From positions 1 to 19,602 of the forward strand of contig CALKXX010000084.1 in NCBI GenBank assembly GCA_938003725.1: 19,602 nucleotides of DNA, in the 5' to 3' direction. Below the pieces are notes generated by a model. The model ran no database searches, was not told the DNA's origin, and saw nothing but the letters and a program-made list of their open reading frames with translations. The stretch's first letter is position 1. Every line of letters begins with the position of its first letter. Positions 1 to 6,664 of the stretch are shown in pieces. Source of the DNA: an uncultured Sphingomonadaceae bacterium. GTDB lineage: Bacteria; Pseudomonadota; Alphaproteobacteria; Sphingomonadales; Sphingomonadaceae. Made by a program: the position numbers and the translations under genes.

Positions 1-273
1 ACCCAGCAATATTACGCCGCGTGCCTGCCCCAATTTCAAAGTGCTTTGAGGGTTAGAGTTCACAAACACCTCCTCCACCGCCGCCGCATCTGGCCTATAT
101 TCCAGCATTAAGTCTGTGAGGTCGAGGTCGAGTTTGAGTAACCGACTGGCCAGCGCCATTTTCGGATCGGTCTTAATCTGGCCATTGGCGATATGGGACA
201 AGCGATTGCCCTCCGCACTGATCACGCCCCAGCCGGTTGTTCCCAGACCGGGATCAAGACCCAGAATGATCAA
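1..273 (-). CDS. ruvC: Crossover junction endodeoxyribonuclease RuvC, 5' part
   Basis: RuvC is the nuclease that cuts Holliday junctions in the RuvABC recombination-repair complex. The visible 91 residues begin with IILGLDPGLGTTGWGV, which holds the first catalytic Asp (LGLDPG), and continue to AAVEEVFVNSNPQSTLKLGQARG, which holds the family's EE-F motif with the second acidic residue. The 3' part lies beyond the left edge. The start is uncertain: a TTG at 273 puts the LGLDPG motif at the usual distance from the N terminus, while an in-frame GTG at 282 would add three residues. GGGAG sequences lie just upstream of both, inside an inverted repeat. The gene follows yebC on the same strand, an order common in alphaproteobacteria, with about 110 bp between them, so the two may be co-transcribed. 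Confidence 0.93.
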   Translation of the reverse strand, partial: MIILGLDPGLGTTGWGVISAEGNRLSHIANGQIKTDPKMALASRLLKLDLDLTDLMLEYRPDAAAVEEVFVNSNPQSTLKLGQARGVILLG

Positions 274-277
274 ATCT

Positions 278-377
278 CCCACTCCCGCTTGCAGGAGGGG
301 GTTGGGGGGTGGGAAGTCCGGAGGGATTTCATGTAATTTCTATGCCCTCTCCTAGCCCCTCCCACAAGCGGGAGGGG
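278..377. repeat. GC-rich imperfect inverted repeat (REP-like)
   Basis: Arm 1 (282-313, CTCCCGCTTGCAGGAGGGGG and on) matches the reverse complement of arm 2 (345-377) at roughly four of five positions. Arm 2 alone forms a perfect 8-bp hairpin, CCCCTCCC (356-363), loop ACAAGC, GGGAGGGG (370-377). It starts 7 bp beyond the yebC stop codon. Short CTCCCGCTTG/CAAGCGGGAG palindromes of this look are frequent in sphingomonad intergenic DNA, which is recollection of the group rather than a search. No U-run follows the hairpin on the minus strand, so a strong intrinsic terminator is unlikely. The element covers most of the yebC-ruvC spacer and touches the ruvC translation start. Confidence 0.7.
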
Positions 378-384
378 AACGACA

Positions 385-1134
385 TCAATCTGCGTTCAAC
401 TTCTCCATGATCTCGTCCGACACGCTATAATTGCCATGCACCGTCTGGACATCGTCATCGTCTTCCAGTGCGTCAATCAGATTTAGCAAGGTTTCCGCCT
501 GTCCTTCGTCGACTTCGACTTCGACAGACGGTCTCCACGCCAGCTTAACACTTTCCGCTTCCCCAAGGGATTTTTCGAGCGCGCCGGATACTTCGTGCAA
601 ATCTTCCATCGAAGTCCATATTTCATGACCATCTTTGTCGGAAGTAATATCCTCTGCTCCGGCCTCCATTGCCGCTTCGAGAACGGTATCTTCGTCACCC
701 GCGTCCGCCGGATACTGGATATAGCCCACGCGGTCGAAACCATGGCTGACGGAACCGCTTTCGCCAACATTACCGCCATTGCGCGACATGATCGTGCGTA
801 CATTGGTAAACGTCCGATTGGTGTTGTCGGTCAGGGTTTCGATAATCAGTGAGACTCCGCCCGGGCCAAAGCCTTCATAGCGAACTTCATTATAGTCATC
901 TCCTTCATTGGCCGACGCTTTATCGATCGCGCGCTGAATACCGTCTTTCGGCATGGAAACCGCCTTGGCGTTGTTCACCGCTAGACGTAGCCGCGGGTTC
1001 ATATCCGGATCGGGCATACCCGATTTTGCTGCGACGGTAATCTCACGACTAAGCTTGGAAAACTGCGCCGACCGCTTCTTGTCCTGTGCGCCCTTGCGAT
1101 GCTTGATATTGTTGAATTTACTATGACCTGCCAT
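385..1134 (-). CDS. yebC: YebC/PmpR/TACO1-family protein
   Basis: The 249-residue product is a cytosolic protein of the YebC (DUF28) family, whose usual length is about 240-250. The N terminus MAGHSKFNNIKHRKGAQDKK is the family hallmark, and DGIQRAIDKA and EGFGPGGVSLIIE are further signature blocks. Family members have been described as DNA-binding regulators and, more recently, as translation factors that relieve ribosome stalling at proline stretches; which applies here cannot be told from sequence. I chose the ATG at 1134 because it gives the canonical N terminus. The reading frame stays open a further 22 codons upstream, but those residues do not resemble the family. GGCGGA lies about 8 bases before the ATG. 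The gene diverges from the CPBP protease gene and precedes ruvC. Confidence 0.96.
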   Translation of the reverse strand: MAGHSKFNNIKHRKGAQDKKRSAQFSKLSREITVAAKSGMPDPDMNPRLRLAVNNAKAVSMPKDGIQRAIDKASANEGDDYNEVRYEGFGPGGVSLIIETLTDNTNRTFTNVRTIMSRNGGNVGESGSVSHGFDRVGYIQYPADAGDEDTVLEAAMEAGAEDITSDKDGHEIWTSMEDLHEVSGALEKSLGEAESVKLAWRPSVEVEVDEGQAETLLNLIDALEDDDDVQTVHGNYSVSDEIMEKLNAD

Positions 1135-1192
1135 GCGATCTATCCGCCCAAAAGTTAATATTATTTGAGGCTCTTTGCCGTATGTTGCTCTG

Positions 1193-1216
1193 CAACTCAA
1201 CCATCAACTCAATCAT
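1193..1216. promoter_or_regulatory. 12-bp tandem repeat in divergent spacer
   Basis: CAACTCAACCAT (1193-1204) is followed directly by CAACTCAATCAT (1205-1216), 11 of 12 bases identical. A small palindrome, GTTGC-tct-GCAAC (1184-1196), overlaps its left edge. The pair lies in the 104-bp spacer between the divergent genes yebC (start 1134) and the CPBP protease (start 1239). A spacing near one helical turn would suit a DNA-binding protein, but this is inference; no promoter boxes could be assigned with confidence. Confidence 0.35.
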
Positions 1217-1238
1217 GGTATAGACCGAAAAAAGCGAA

Positions 1239-1979
1239 ATGATGAGCCATTTGAAACAAACCGCTGGTGACCTGTTCACCTTTGTCAAAGCACCGACACT
1301 CACGGCGGAACCACCTGTGCAATCGGGCATATCGGATGTTGCCTGGTTATTTGTGCTCAACTGCCTGATCGTCGTCGCCATTGCTGCGATTCTGTTCCCC
1401 ACTATGATACTGTTCAATATCGAGATGTCGAACAGCATGTCCGCAATGTTTGACCGCCCCATCTGGCAAATATTGGGCATTGTCGTGATAGTCGGTCCGA
1501 TCATGGAAGAGTTGCTTTTCCGCTCATGGCTGAGCGGAAACCCCCGGTTACTGATGCTATTCGGTGGTATACTCGCCGGAATTGGCGGGTCTTATGGGCT
1601 AAATGCAATGGGTTATTCGGGCACGGGTCCGTTTCCGCTGGCCATTTTGATCGGTAGTATTGCGATCGCCATTGTGGCGGGCGTGATACGTTATTGGAAC
1701 TCCGCAGCCCCCGGATGGTTCGTACAAATATTTCCGATCATTTTTTGGGTTCAGGCATTACTTTTCGGCTTCATTCATGTGTTTAATTATGAAGGCGGCC
1801 ACCCGGCAGCCTTGCTTCCCTTTGTCCTGCCGCAAACCGTTGGCGGCCTGATCTGGGGCTATGCGCGCATCCGCTATGGCTGGTGGAGCAATATCGTGAT
1901 GCACATGGGCTATAATCTGATCGCGACTAGCGGATTGCTTTATGTTCTTCTATCCGGCGGCGAACTTGTTGGTTCATAG
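1239..1979 (+). CDS. CPBP family intramembrane glutamic endopeptidase
   Basis: The 246-residue membrane protein carries the three CPBP (Abi/Rce1-like) motifs: EELLFR with the Glu pair at 90-91 and Arg at 95; FGFIH with His at 180; and HMGYN with His 222 and Asn 226. Several hydrophobic segments are visible (about 36-60, 77-89, 101-120, 132-150, 160-180, 190-207, 219-238). In Rce1 and related proteases the Glu and His residues form the active site, which lies within the membrane. The substrate is unknown. Bacterial relatives are linked to bacteriocin maturation or self-immunity, but nothing around this copy suggests that. The start is the first of two adjacent ATGs and has only a weak purine stretch upstream. 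Its stop overlaps the end of the convergent acetyltransferase gene by 6 bp. Confidence 0.88.
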   Translation: MMSHLKQTAGDLFTFVKAPTLTAEPPVQSGISDVAWLFVLNCLIVVAIAAILFPTMILFNIEMSNSMSAMFDRPIWQILGIVVIVGPIMEELLFRSWLSGNPRLLMLFGGILAGIGGSYGLNAMGYSGTGPFPLAILIGSIAIAIVAGVIRYWNSAAPGWFVQIFPIIFWVQALLFGFIHVFNYEGGHPAALLPFVLPQTVGGLIWGYARIRYGWWSNIVMHMGYNLIATSGLLYVLLSGGELVGS

Positions 1980-2459
1980 CAATAGCTGCAACCATTGCAC
2001 ATCTCGCCATGCGCCCATCTTCCAACCCACCTCTCGATAAATTCCCACGGACGCAAAGCCGATAGATTGGTGTAAGCCCAAACTGGCTTCATTGGGCAAC
2101 GCAATCCCGGCAAAGGCAGAATGAAAACCACGCTCTTTCAAGCTGGATAGAAGCGATCCGTATAAAGACCGTCCGATACCCCGTCGCGAAAATTTAGGAT
2201 CAACATATAGAGCAACATCACAGCTGCTCTGATAGGCTTCGCGGGTGCGGTGGGGGGAGCCATATGCGTATCCAGCAATCTCCCCATCGATATCAGCAAT
2301 CAGCCAATCATGCGATGACAGCACCTGCTCGATCCGCCGTCCGATCTCGGCTTGGTTTGGCGGGTCCAGTTCAAAGCTTACCCAGCTGTTCGTTACAAAC
2401 GGTGCATAGATTTCTGCACATCGACCAGCATCTGCAACAGTTGCCGGTCGTATCTGCAT
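1974..2459 (-). CDS. GNAT family N-acetyltransferase, phosphinothricin acetyltransferase-like
   Basis: The 161-residue protein has the order of conserved blocks seen in the PAT/Bar and MddA-type acetyltransferases: IRPATVADAGRCAEIYAPFV at the N terminus, AGYAYGSPHRTREAY in the middle, the acetyl-CoA loop FSRRGIGRSLYGSL, and GFASVGIYREVGWKMGAWRD near the C terminus. These enzymes acetylate the amino group of small molecules such as phosphinothricin or methionine sulfone and sulfoximine; the native substrate here is unknown. The ATG at 2459 shares its A with the TGA stop of the upstream gapR-like gene (TGATG), so translation is probably coupled. A GTG at 2462 is an alternative start. It is the last gene of the DUF1244-gapR unit and converges with the CPBP gene. 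Confidence 0.88.
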   Translation of the reverse strand: MQIRPATVADAGRCAEIYAPFVTNSWVSFELDPPNQAEIGRRIEQVLSSHDWLIADIDGEIAGYAYGSPHRTREAYQSSCDVALYVDPKFSRRGIGRSLYGSLLSSLKERGFHSAFAGIALPNEASLGLHQSIGFASVGIYREVGWKMGAWRDVQWLQLLL

Positions 2460-2701
2460 CACGCTAGGCCAAGAGCCGATTTATAGGTATCCAAAATCGC
2501 TTCCATTTCCTGGCGATCGTGGGTTTCCATTTTTCTCAGGCGCACAATTTGCCGCATGATTTTTGCATCATATCCTTGAGACTTTGCTTCGGAATAAACA
2601 TCACGAATATCGTCGGCAATGCCCTTTTTCTCTTCTTCCAGTCGTTCGATACGCTCGATAAACAGACGCAGCTGATCTGCGGCAACATTGCCTTCGCTCA
2701 T
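2459..2701 (-). CDS. GapR-like DNA-binding protein (DUF2312)
   Basis: The 80-residue product matches the DUF2312/GapR family. It has the core NVAADQLRLFIERIERLEEE, a long N-terminal helix rich in Glu, Lys and Leu that looks like a coiled coil, then AKSQGYDAKIMRQIVRLRK, the basic part of the family pattern, and an EMEAILDTYKSALG tail. In Caulobacter crescentus GapR is a nucleoid-associated protein that clamps around overtwisted DNA ahead of RNA and DNA polymerases and stimulates topoisomerases; I infer the same for this homologue. The length is close to the family norm of 80-90. It lies 44 bp after the DUF1244 gene and overlaps the acetyltransferase gene by one base, so the three are likely one transcription unit. 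Confidence 0.92.
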   Translation of the reverse strand: MSEGNVAADQLRLFIERIERLEEEKKGIADDIRDVYSEAKSQGYDAKIMRQIVRLRKMETHDRQEMEAILDTYKSALGLA

Positions 2702-2745
2702 TGTAAATTTCCCTTGAGATTTTGTGTTTGGATTCGCGGACTAGT

Positions 2746-3066
2746 TTAGTCAGCTGTAGCGTTTTTGGCTACGCTGTCTTTCATCTTTTTCAATCGCTCC
2801 GGAGTCGCCTCGGTCTGATATTTTTTCTTCCATTCAGATACGGGCATGCCGTGGATCGCGGCGCGTGCTTCGTCTTTTGTCATCTCTTCCCCGGTCTCAT
2901 TGGTTGCCTCCATCACCCAGTCGGACAGGCAGTTGCGGCAAAAACCGGCCAATCCCATAAGGTCGATATTCTCGGCATCATGGCGGTGCTGCAAATGTGT
3001 TACCAGGCGCCGAAAGGCGGCCGCAGCCGCGACATCCGAAATTTCTTTTGTCATAAAGGTTTCCAT
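2746..3066 (-). CDS. DUF1244 family protein
   Basis: The 106-residue cytosolic protein belongs to the DUF1244 family, recognisable from AFRRLVTHLQHRHDAENIDL followed by GLAGFCRNCLSDW. Cys 43 and Cys 46 form a CxxC pair, and His 24, 27 and 29 lie just before it, which looks like a possible metal site; the function of the family is not known to me. The C-terminal half (EARAAIHGMPVSEWKKKYQ) is also typical. Two starts are possible: ATG at 3066, and ATG at 3054 (MTKEIS), which has GGAAACC just upstream. It is the first gene of the DUF1244-gapR-acetyltransferase unit and diverges from pyk across a spacer holding a perfect inverted repeat. Confidence 0.88.
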   Translation of the reverse strand: METFMTKEISDVAAAAAFRRLVTHLQHRHDAENIDLMGLAGFCRNCLSDWVMEATNETGEEMTKDEARAAIHGMPVSEWKKKYQTEATPERLKKMKDSVAKNATAD

Positions 3067-3081
3067 TGTTTTTTGTTTTTA

Positions 3082-3134
3082 TCCTGTCATGAAATAGGGT
3101 TAAGGCTATCCCGTTTAAAGCGCTCATGACAGGA
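3082..3134. promoter_or_regulatory. Perfect 11-bp inverted repeat between DUF1244 gene and pyk
   Basis: TCCTGTCATGA (3082-3092) and TCATGACAGGA (3124-3134) are exact reverse complements, 42 bp apart centre to centre (four helical turns). The spacer between the divergent starts is only 75 bp, so the arms cover the promoter zone. The right arm ends in the AGGA that serves as Shine-Dalgarno for pyk, 7 bases before its ATG. On the other strand the identical 11-mer stands 15 bases before the first ATG of the DUF1244 gene. It may be a pair of operator half sites or a duplicated leader; the sequence alone does not decide. Confidence 0.5.
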
Positions 3135-3141
3135 ATTTTTA

Positions 3142-4593
3142 ATGGCATTGCCTATGTTCTCCCGCGACCGCAAAGTAAAGGTACTCGCAACTCTGGGGCC
3201 GGCAAGTGGTAGCCCGGAAATGATCGAGAAAATGTACCGGGCTGGCGTCGATGCCTTCCGGATGAATATGAGCCACGGCAAACACGAAGCGCACGCTGCA
3301 AATGTGGTTTCCATTCGCGCACTGGAGAAAAAAGTCGGTCGGCCAATTGCCATATTGGCCGATCTGCAAGGGCCTAAATTGCGGATTGGCGCGTTTGCCA
3401 AGGGGTCTATTGAGCTAAAGGCCGGAGCAAAGTTCGTTTTGGACAATGAACGGAAAAAGGGTGACGTCAAACGAGTTACCCTTCCGCACAAGGAAATATT
3501 GGAGACATTGGAAGCAGGTCAGATACTATTGCTTGATGATGGGAAAATCCGTCTCAAGGTTGTCAAAACCGACGGCAAAAAGATCGAGACCGAGGTTCTG
3601 ACGGGCGGACCGCTGTCAGATCGCAAAGGAGTAAATGTTCCAGATGTCGTGATTCCGGTGACAGCACTAACGTCAAAGGATCTTAAAGACCTGACATTTG
3701 CGTTGGAACAGCAAGTCGACTGGATAGCGCTAAGCTTCGTTCAGCGCCCCGAAGATGTCGCGGAAGCCCGCCGGTTGATTGGCGGCAAAGCCGCGTTGCT
3801 CTCAAAAATCGAAAAACCCTCGGCCATCGATCGGCTGGATGAGATACTGGAATTGTCGGATGCCGTTATGGTGGCGCGCGGCGATCTGGGGGTAGAGTTG
3901 CGACCCGAGCATGTTCCGCCCCTGCAAAAAGAGATTGTTTCAAAAGCGCGTAAATTGGGCCGGCCGGTGGTCGTTGCGACCCAGATGCTGGAATCCATGA
4001 TCACGTCCCCAACGCCGACACGCGCAGAAGTATCGGACGTTGCAACAGCCATATATGATGGCGCGGATGCCATCATGTTGTCGGCCGAATCAGCGGTGGG
4101 GAAATGGCCCATCGAATCGGCAAAAATGATGGACCGAATCGCTGAACGGGTAGAGGCCGATCCATCCTATGCAAAACGTGTGCATTTTACCGAAACGCTG
4201 CCCGATGAAACGACCGCTGACGCGCTGGCTGCTGCTAGTTACAATATCGCTCGCACGGTCGAAACATCGGCGATCGTTTGTTTCACAACATCTGGTTCAA
4301 CCGCGCGCCGAATGGCCCGTGAGCGCCCTTCCGTGCCGCTGCTGGTTCTGACGCCCAATCGCAAGACCGCCCGCAGGGTAGGACTTTTATGGGGAGCTCA
4401 TGCTGTTGTAACGCGCGATGTTTCGAACTTTGAAGAAATGATCGAAAAGGCCAAGCGCATGGCCTTGCGTCACAAGCTTGCCGAAGCTGGGTCGCGTCTG
4501 ATTGTTTGTGCCGGCGTGCCGTTTGGAACGCCGGGTTCGACGAACCTATTGCATGTCGTGCGGCTCACAGGAAATGAGCTCAAACGCAGTTAA
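3142..4593 (+). CDS. pyk: Pyruvate kinase
   Basis: The enzyme makes pyruvate and ATP from phosphoenolpyruvate and ADP in the last step of glycolysis and the Entner-Doudoroff route. The 483-residue protein has the full-length A-B-A-C layout: FRMNMSHG (Arg 40, Asn 42, Ser 44), ADLQGPKLRIG (71-83), the lid domain (about 85-170), SKIEKP with the catalytic Lys 222 and metal ligand Glu 224, ARGDLG with Asp 248, and ATQMLESM (279-286). Where K+-dependent enzymes have DTKGPEIRTG, this one has DLQGPKLRIG. The Leu, Gln, Lys, Ile set at those positions is the published signature of K+-independent pyruvate kinases. There is no extra C-terminal phosphotransfer domain. AGGA at 3131-3134 is a good ribosome site. 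Its end overlaps the convergent HAD gene by 4 bp. Confidence 0.97.
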   Translation: MALPMFSRDRKVKVLATLGPASGSPEMIEKMYRAGVDAFRMNMSHGKHEAHAANVVSIRALEKKVGRPIAILADLQGPKLRIGAFAKGSIELKAGAKFVLDNERKKGDVKRVTLPHKEILETLEAGQILLLDDGKIRLKVVKTDGKKIETEVLTGGPLSDRKGVNVPDVVIPVTALTSKDLKDLTFALEQQVDWIALSFVQRPEDVAEARRLIGGKAALLSKIEKPSAIDRLDEILELSDAVMVARGDLGVELRPEHVPPLQKEIVSKARKLGRPVVVATQMLESMITSPTPTRAEVSDVATAIYDGADAIMLSAESAVGKWPIESAKMMDRIAERVEADPSYAKRVHFTETLPDETTADALAAASYNIARTVETSAIVCFTTSGSTARRMARERPSVPLLVLTPNRKTARRVGLLWGAHAVVTRDVSNFEEMIEKAKRMALRHKLAEAGSRLIVCAGVPFGTPGSTNLLHVVRLTGNELKRS

Positions 4594-5216
4594 AATAGCC
4601 CGCGTGCTTGCAAATCCCGTTCAAGAGATTCCGCATCCTTGAAATGGTGCCCGGCTATTCCAAGCTGCCGTCCGCCCTCAATATTTTCCAGACGGTCATC
4701 GACAAACAAACATTGGCGCGGTTCCCGGTCAAACCTCTGGAGTGCCAATTCATATATTGCAGGGTCGGGTTTCACCAATTTCTCTTCACCGGAAATCAGA
4801 ATATCTTTGAAATGGTCGAAAATGGGTTTGCCGTCTCGAAATGGCGGCCAAAACTCTGCGGAGAAGTTCGAAAGACCAAATAAGGCGACACCAGCTTCGG
4901 AAAGACGGGTGATGATCTGGGCAATCCCATCAACCTCACCGGGGATGGTTTCGTTAAATCGCCTCTGGAAGAGAGCGATCCGATCTTTTTGAGCAGGATA
5001 TTGCGCGACGAGCTCCGCGCTGGTGTCGGCAAAATTGCGTCCACCATCATGCTGAAAATGCCATTCCGGGGTAATGACATTTGCCAGAAACCAATCAAGC
5101 TCTTCGCTGTCGTCGATGATCTTTTCGTACAGAAAGCGGATATCCCACCGGGAAATCACATTCCCGATGTCAAAGATGACCGTATCAATGTTGGAGATGG
5201 CAGTATTCCCCGCCAT
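4590..5216 (-). CDS. HAD-family hydrolase, YihX-like phosphatase
   Basis: This 208-residue protein of HAD subfamily I has all four motifs: FDIGNV with the nucleophile Asp 16, GLSNFS with Ser 116, Lys 149 in LVKPDP, and FVDDRLEN with Asp 173 and 174. Motif I has Gly in place of the usual second Asp (DxG-N), as in E. coli YihX, an alpha-D-glucose-1-phosphate phosphatase. The helical cap lies about residues 24-90. The substrate is probably a small sugar phosphate, but haloacid dehalogenase-like members share the fold. The start ATG lies 10 bp after the L36 stop codon on the same strand, so it is likely read from the L36 promoter. No clear Shine-Dalgarno sequence precedes it, which would fit low translation or coupling. 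Confidence 0.85.
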   Translation of the reverse strand: MAGNTAISNIDTVIFDIGNVISRWDIRFLYEKIIDDSEELDWFLANVITPEWHFQHDGGRNFADTSAELVAQYPAQKDRIALFQRRFNETIPGEVDGIAQIITRLSEAGVALFGLSNFSAEFWPPFRDGKPIFDHFKDILISGEEKLVKPDPAIYELALQRFDREPRQCLFVDDRLENIEGGRQLGIAGHHFKDAESLERDLQARGLF

Positions 5217-5226
5217 TCAGGAGTGA

Positions 5227-5352
5227 TTAGCCCTGACGCGCCTTGAACCGACGATTCGTTTTGTTGATCACATAGGTCCGGCCACGACGGCGAATAACGC
5301 GGCAATCGCGGTGGCGGTTCTTAAGCGACTTCAGTGAGTTGCGGACTTTCAT
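5227..5352 (-). CDS. rpmJ: 50S ribosomal protein L36, single-cysteine form
   Basis: The product is 41 residues, MKVRNSLKSLKNRHRDCRV, then IRRRGRTYVINKTNRRFKARQG, the usual alphaproteobacterial L36. It has only one Cys (residue 17), so the four-ligand zinc ribbon of the classical CXXC form is absent; this is the zinc-independent type, like E. coli YkgO. It binds 23S rRNA in the large subunit. The ATG at 5352 follows GGAG by 7 bases. The frame stays open for 35 more codons upstream, but they do not resemble any part of L36. The HAD gene starts 10 bp downstream. Confidence 0.96.
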   Translation of the reverse strand: MKVRNSLKSLKNRHRDCRVIRRRGRTYVINKTNRRFKARQG

Positions 5353-5428
5353 TTTCTTACTCCACCCGCATCGGGGCCTTGAATTTCCAAATATCGTGAA
5401 AACGGCCAGAAGCCGTGTGCAGACGGTG

Positions 5429-5457
5429 CAGTTAGGGGTGACATTGGCCAAAGTCAA
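5429..5457 (-). promoter_or_regulatory. Probable sigma-70-type promoter of rpmJ
   Basis: Read on the minus strand, TTGACT (5457-5452) and TAACTG (5434-5429) are separated by 17 bases. The -35 box is a five-of-six match and the -10 box is weak. Transcription would begin near 5422, giving a leader of about 70 bases before the rpmJ ATG. A short hairpin, ACGGC-ttctg-GCCGT followed by TTTT, sits in that leader (about 5401-5417). A strong promoter is expected for a ribosomal protein, but the box assignment is by eye. Confidence 0.45.
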
Positions 5458-5470
5458 GCGCTAGCGCGCC

Positions 5471-6475
5471 CTAACCCTTGCGAATTTCTCCCAATTTCCG
5501 CTCCCAGGCCAAAGCATGGGCAACGATTTCATCAAGATCGGCATGTTTCGGCTGCCAGGGAAAGCTTTTCATGATCGCTGCATTGTCCGAAATCAGCGAA
5601 TCTGGATCACCTGCGCGGCGCGCTTCAAATGTCCGATTGATCTTCAAATTCGTTACCCGGTCCACGGCATCTAACACTTCGAGCACCGAAAAGCCTTTGC
5701 CGTAACCACAGTTTAACAGATGATTGTCACCGGGTGCGGCGATCAATGATTCCAGCGCCAAGACGTGAGCTGCTGCCAAATCCGACACATGAATATAGTC
5801 TCTGACGCCCGTACCATCCGCGGTGTCATAGTCTGTGCCGAACACGGCCACATTGTCCCGCTTCCCCAAGGCGGCTTCGACAGCCACCTTGATCAGATGC
5901 GTCGCGCCAGCCGTCGATTGCCCGGTTCGCGCCTGCGGATCGGCACCCGCGACATTAAAATAACGCAGCGCACAGAAATTGAAATCATGCACAGCCGCGA
6001 CATCGCGCAACATATGCTCCGTCATAAGTTTGGACATGCCATAAGGATTGATGGGCAGTTGCGGTGTCGCCTCTCGCACCGGGCTTTCTTCCGGGATTCC
6101 ATAAGTAGCAGCAGTGGAAGAAAAAATGAAATGTCCCACGCCGCCTCGCACCGCAGAGTCAATCAGGCTGCGGCTTTTTGCGCTGTTATTATGATAATAT
6201 TTTAGAGGATTTTCAACCGATTCGGGCACGATAATGGAACCGGCAAAATGCATGATCGCGCCAATATTCTGTTCCTTGATAATTTTCGCAACCAGCACGC
6301 TATCTTCGATATCGCCTTCATAAAACGTGACATCATCCGGTACCGCCCAGCGAAACCCGGTCGTGAGATTATCAATCACGGCCACGTCCCAACCCGCGTC
6401 TTTAAGGGCTAGGACGGCATGACTGCCAATATATCCGGCACCACCGGTGACTAGGACTGTGAACTTGTCTGACAT
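5471..6475 (-). CDS. galE: UDP-glucose 4-epimerase
   Basis: GalE interconverts UDP-glucose and UDP-galactose in the cytosol and supplies sugars for polysaccharides. The 334-residue protein is an extended short-chain dehydrogenase: the NAD motif TGGAGYIGSH (10-19), the DNLTTG block (35-40), FSSTAATYG (118-126) with Thr 121 at the place of the catalytic Ser/Thr, and Tyr 145 and Lys 149 in YGMSK. ALRYFNVAGADP, a substrate-binding block typical of GalE, is present. I chose the ATG at 6475, which gives MSDKFTVLVTGG and has an AGAGA stretch about 6 bases before it; the frame is open for 11 more codons upstream. It precedes rpmJ on the same strand with a 118-bp gap. The exopolysaccharide genes begin 2 kb away, so a role in precursor supply is plausible. 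Confidence 0.93.
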   Translation of the reverse strand: MSDKFTVLVTGGAGYIGSHAVLALKDAGWDVAVIDNLTTGFRWAVPDDVTFYEGDIEDSVLVAKIIKEQNIGAIMHFAGSIIVPESVENPLKYYHNNSAKSRSLIDSAVRGGVGHFIFSSTAATYGIPEESPVREATPQLPINPYGMSKLMTEHMLRDVAAVHDFNFCALRYFNVAGADPQARTGQSTAGATHLIKVAVEAALGKRDNVAVFGTDYDTADGTGVRDYIHVSDLAAAHVLALESLIAAPGDNHLLNCGYGKGFSVLEVLDAVDRVTNLKINRTFEARRAGDPDSLISDNAAIMKSFPWQPKHADLDEIVAHALAWERKLGEIRKG

Positions 6476-6664
6476 AAGTTTCTCTGGCTCGCTTTGTTGC
6501 ATCCTCACGGTGCAACCACATGAATTTATCGTCGGAATAGCCGGGCGATTAGCACGGGGTTGTCTCTATCGGGTTAACCATCAGCATGGTCAGATGCAAT
6601 TTTTTACCTACAGCAGCGAATTTTTAGGCTAATATGCCCCCGGGGCTATTGCGGAGTATTGAAA

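Noticed and set aside
116..355. A 79-codon plus-strand frame opposite ruvC
   Set aside because: It runs antisense to a clear RuvC sequence and into the inverted repeat; composition is not protein-like.
483..803. A 106-codon minus-strand frame inside yebC
   Set aside because: It is a shifted frame of yebC on the same strand, without a ribosome site or known motif.
5353..5457. A 35-codon N-terminal extension of L36
   Set aside because: L36 is about 41 residues in alphaproteobacteria, GGAG stands 7 bases before the internal ATG, and the extension lies over the likely promoter.
5455..5468. GCGCTAGCGC palindrome after galE as a terminator
   Set aside because: The stem has no room for a loop and no U-run follows. 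It more likely just flanks the -35 box of the rpmJ promoter.
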